DNA from: Corynebacterium sp.
GTDB lineage: Bacteria > Actinomycetota > Actinomycetes > Mycobacteriales > Mycobacteriaceae
DNA length: 64,000 nt
NCBI GenBank assembly: GCA_030530985.1
Contig: JAUMTX010000007.1
Span: 1-64,000 of the forward strand
Direction: 5' to 3'
Part shown: positions 61,308 through 64,000 of the stretch, piece by piece
Layout: each line of letters opens with the position of its first letter
How positions within the stretch are numbered: position 1 is the first letter of the stretch
Position numbers and translations under genes: made by a program
Notes under the pieces: model-generated
Told to the model about the DNA's origin: nothing
The model's database searches: none
The model's input: only the letters and a program-made list of their open reading frames with translations

Positions 61308-64000
61308 GTGTCTAACACATCCCGCGGCCGCCTCATTGGCGGCGCATTCCTTAGCGGCGTCGTTGCCGTGACCTCTACTATTGCAGCACCTGCTGCGCAT
61401 GCTGAAACCCTCGTGACCGATGTGCCTGTGGAGTACTCCAATGGCCAGTGGACGAATGCGACTATCGACGTAGATAAGTGGGCTTCTTGGTATACCTCGC
61501 CCGCTGGCACCGTATTCGCTTCTACTGACCCAAGTCGTCACGACCCAATTGGTACTACTTCTGGCAACGCGAGCTCCGGTGTGACCGCTGCGAGCCTGCA
61601 GTCTTTGGCTAATTACCTTAAGAGCGCGAGCTCCGGTGGTGTTCTTGCTGTAGTCTCTGAGTTCTCGAGTAACTCGAATAATAGCCACTCTGCCGACTTC
61701 TCGAATGGTTTGTCATGGATGCGAAGCCTGTTCTCCACTGCAGAACTCAAGGCGGCAGGCCGATCTACGGACAGCATCTCTGGCCGTAATACCATTTCCA
61801 CCTCGAGGATTAACGGCTACCTCAACTACTATAAGAACGAAGATCTTAAGACTATTAAGAAACTCCTGTCTGACATGGAGTCTGATCTTGAGAATAAGAA
61901 GAGCGAATCTGGTGCTAATACCACCCAGATCCAAACTTCCATTGATGAGCTCAAGGCTATCTCGGACAGCCTGACCACCGATAACCTCATGGATACGGAC
62001 CTTGCCGGCCGTATTAGTACTGCGCTGGATACCGCGCAGGAGTCTATCGATGATCCAACCTATACCGATACCTCTAATGATCCTTATGCTGATCAGCGTA
62101 CGACTGCTAAGAGCACCATTAATGGGCTGACGAATATCACCAATGAGCAGAAGAAGCAGCTGCTCGCTGATGTTGATGGCGCTGCCGATGGCGATGCCAT
62201 TGATGCTGTTGTCACCAAGGCGCAGGCGCTGGATACTGCTGAGCAGAACCTCAAGACCGCTGTGAATGATAATGCAGGCACCACCGCGACTGATGCATAT
62301 AAGTTTGCCACTGCTGATGAGAAGTCTGCCTTTGATACAGCACTGAGCAATGCGCAGACTGGCTCTGCTGATAATGAGACCAGCAATGCTAGCTATTCCG
62401 CGAGTGATGTTGAGTCGCTGACCACCGCACTGACCAATGCGAAGAATGCACTCTCCGGTGCCACCTTCATCAACGACCTGCAAAATAAGGTGAATGATCT
62501 TGGTCTGACTGATGACCAGAAGACTGCTGCTAAGACCGCCATTGCCGGTGCGGCAAACCGTGCAGGGGCACAGGATGCCTATGATGCGGCTTCCAATTTG
62601 GCAACCAAGCGCTCTGATGCAAGCACTGCTGCAAGCAATGCAACCCAGGGTGATGCCTATACCTTTGCCTCTGCTGATAAGAAGAAGGCTGTGGATGATG
62701 CCATTGCTGCCTTGAACACTGCCCGTGATGCCCAGGATGCGACCGCCGCATCGGTGCAGGCTGCGATTGATAAGCTCAATACTGCAGTAAGTAACCTTGA
62801 TGGTGCTGATTTCAAGAGCAATCTGGCAAACCAGGTTGATAACCTCAACCTGACTGAAGATCAGAAGACTGCCGCCAAGAGTGCTATTAATAGCGCCACC
62901 ACCAAGGATGACGCTAATACGGCATACCAGGCTGCCCAGGATCTGGCTACTGCCCGCGATAATGCTGCCACCGCACAGACCAATGCTGATAAGGACAGCG
63001 ATAACTATAAGTATGCCGATGCGGATAAGAAGAGCGCCTATGACCAGGCCCTGACCGATTTGGCTACTGCCGCTGCCGATAAGGATGCAACGGCAGCTAC
63101 TGTTGCAGCGGCCCTGCAGAAGGTCGTTGATGCCAAGGGTGCTCTTAATGGTGATGACAATAAGACCCGTGCTGAGGGTCTGAACCTGACAAATGGTCAG
63201 AAGGAAACCCTGCTGACTAATCTTGGTGCTGGCCCATCGAAGCCAGCGGATCTGTGGGATGAGGCTGATAAGCTCAGCCAGGCCAATACGGATCTGGATA
63301 CGCTCATTAGTGGCATTGATAAGACCAGTGATGCCTATAAGTATGCTTCCGATAATAAGAAGCAGGCTTTGGATACGGCTCTGGAAAATGCCAAGGCTGC
63401 TCGTCTGGATAATGCGGCCAATGCCACCCAGACTAGCGCTGCCATCACTAGCCTAAATACTAACCTGACTCAGGCCAAGAATGGTCTTGATGGCGTGGCT
63501 AATAAGCAGGCCATCAAGAATGCCATTGATGCCATGAATCTGAGCCAGGCGCAGAAGGAAAAGTACAAGCAGGATGTGGATAATGCTGCTGATTTGGCAG
63601 CAGCTCAGCGCGTTCAAAGCGATGCTCAGAAGCTTGCCGACGCCCGCGATAAGGTCGCTGCCCTCAATGTGGATAAGGCTGCTGATGCCTACGCCTATGC
63701 AGATCCAAGCAAGCGTACTGCAGTGGATAATGCCCTCACGGCTGCAACAACCAATAATGACGATGCTAATCTGACGGCTGCGCAGCTGGAAGAGAAGATC
63801 GCAACGCTCAGTGCTGCACAGACTTCCCTTAATGGTGCGACCGTCAAGGCTAGCCTTGATTCCTTGCAGAATATTACAACTGATCAGCGTACCGCTTTGG
63901 AAAGTGCAGTTAAGACTGCCAGCGATGATAATGCCGCACAGACCGCATTGAATAATGCCTCCGCAGTGAATATTGCAATGGGCAAGCTCAATGCTGAGCT
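61308..64000 (+). CDS. Giant exported repeat protein (FIVAR/GA-module type), 3' end outside the window
   Basis: Open from a GTG at 61308 (ggaggag upstream) to the edge: 897 codons without a stop. The signal peptide ends near PAAHAET (residue 36). A unique N-terminal domain of about 200 residues follows (WTNATIDVDKWASWYTSP). Repeats of about 115-120 residues begin near 62090, each with a helical LTxDQKxAAK segment, an AYKFA or AYTFASADKK segment and a KLNTAVSNLDG segment, as in FIVAR/GA modules of staphylococcal Ebh-like surface proteins. About six units are visible (starts near 62110, 62480, 62830, 63165, 63515, 63855). Likely a long fibrous adhesin; any wall anchor lies beyond the window. 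Confidence 0.85.
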   Translation, partial: MSNTSRGRLIGGAFLSGVVAVTSTIAAPAAHAETLVTDVPVEYSNGQWTNATIDVDKWASWYTSPAGTVFASTDPSRHDPIGTTSGNASSGVTAASLQSLANYLKSASSGGVLAVVSEFSSNSNNSHSADFSNGLSWMRSLFSTAELKAAGRSTDSISGRNTISTSRINGYLNYYKNEDLKTIKKLLSDMESDLENKKSESGANTTQIQTSIDELKAISDSLTTDNLMDTDLAGRISTALDTAQESIDDPTYTDTSNDPYADQRTTAKSTINGLTNITNEQKKQLLADVDGAADGDAIDAVVTKAQALDTAEQNLKTAVNDNAGTTATDAYKFATADEKSAFDTALSNAQTGSADNETSNASYSASDVESLTTALTNAKNALSGATFINDLQNKVNDLGLTDDQKTAAKTAIAGAANRAGAQDAYDAASNLATKRSDASTAASNATQGDAYTFASADKKKAVDDAIAALNTARDAQDATAASVQAAIDKLNTAVSNLDGADFKSNLANQVDNLNLTEDQKTAAKSAINSATTKDDANTAYQAAQDLATARDNAATAQTNADKDSDNYKYADADKKSAYDQALTDLATAAADKDATAATVAAALQKVVDAKGALNGDDNKTRAEGLNLTNGQKETLLTNLGAGPSKPADLWDEADKLSQANTDLDTLISGIDKTSDAYKYASDNKKQALDTALENAKAARLDNAANATQTSAAITSLNTNLTQAKNGLDGVANKQAIKNAIDAMNLSQAQKEKYKQDVDNAADLAAAQRVQSDAQKLADARDKVAALNVDKAADAYAYADPSKRTAVDNALTAATTNNDDANLTAAQLEEKIATLSAAQTSLNGATVKASLDSLQNITTDQRTALESAVKTASDDNAAQTALNNASAVNIAMGKLNAE

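Overview
The window comes from a mycolic-acid-type actinomycete of the order Mycobacteriales, most like Corynebacterium or a close relative such as Lawsonella. Three things support this. There is a complete arabinogalactan block (dprE1, dprE2, aftA, emb, a GtrA protein, glfT1, wzm/wzt). The order dnaQ-murT-gatD / leuA / lysC-asd / sigC is the mycobacterial and corynebacterial one. The dnaX-aspT pair sits next to the SRP RNA gene. Base composition is moderate GC. Many genes show a -10 hexamer 6-8 bases before the start codon, which points to leaderless transcripts. The species was not determined.

Layout. 1-6.4 kb: a flank rich in secreted proteins. It holds two members of an unrecognised WNFGSS family, two tiny tandem secreted proteins, a penicillin-binding-like serine hydrolase, a CAP-domain protein, a TSUP transporter, a PLP aminotransferase and a decayed transposase. 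6.5-6.9 kb: a glycine-rich class II bacteriocin-like reading frame with no usable start, followed by a small membrane protein; neither is in a conventional long ORF. 7-14.7 kb: emb, aftA, dprE2 and dprE1, which make decaprenyl-phosphoryl-arabinose and polymerise arabinan. 14.8-32.3 kb: an unusually dense set of polytopic glycosyltransferases. Seven are GT87/DUF2029-like and one is MptA/MptB-like; GtrA, glfT1 and the galactan exporter wzm/wzt lie among them. One GT87 gene has a 14-G tract near its 3' end, another has a 7-T frameshift near its 5' end, and a third is fused in frame to a lipoprotein-like domain.

32.4-38 kb: a class V aminotransferase homologue without an obvious PLP lysine, a quinone-reductase-like gene, and a VTC / DUF4956 / CotH operon. 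38-47.2 kb: two tRNA-Ser genes, two exported proteins (one a decayed trypsin), recR, ybaB, dnaX, a SUFU-like gene, aspT with a structured upstream region, and the SRP RNA. 47.2-50.9 kb: gluconokinase, an unusual block of degenerate repeats, then the PTS-dependent dihydroxyacetone kinase operon dhaKLM. 50.9-61.2 kb: gatD-murT (lipid II amidation), a DnaQ/BRCT protein with a degenerate exonuclease site, a peptide transporter, leuA with a Leu-rich leader peptide, a DMT transporter, lysC-asd and the ECF sigma factor sigC. From 61.3 kb to the edge: the start of a very large exported repeat protein (FIVAR/GA-like modules) that runs out of the window.

Most of the window therefore serves the cell envelope: precursor synthesis, arabinan and galactan assembly, export, peptidoglycan amidation, and surface or secreted proteins. 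The most unusual parts are the bacteriocin-like locus, the homopolymer-controlled glycosyltransferases, the GT87-lipoprotein fusion and the repeat block upstream of dhaK.
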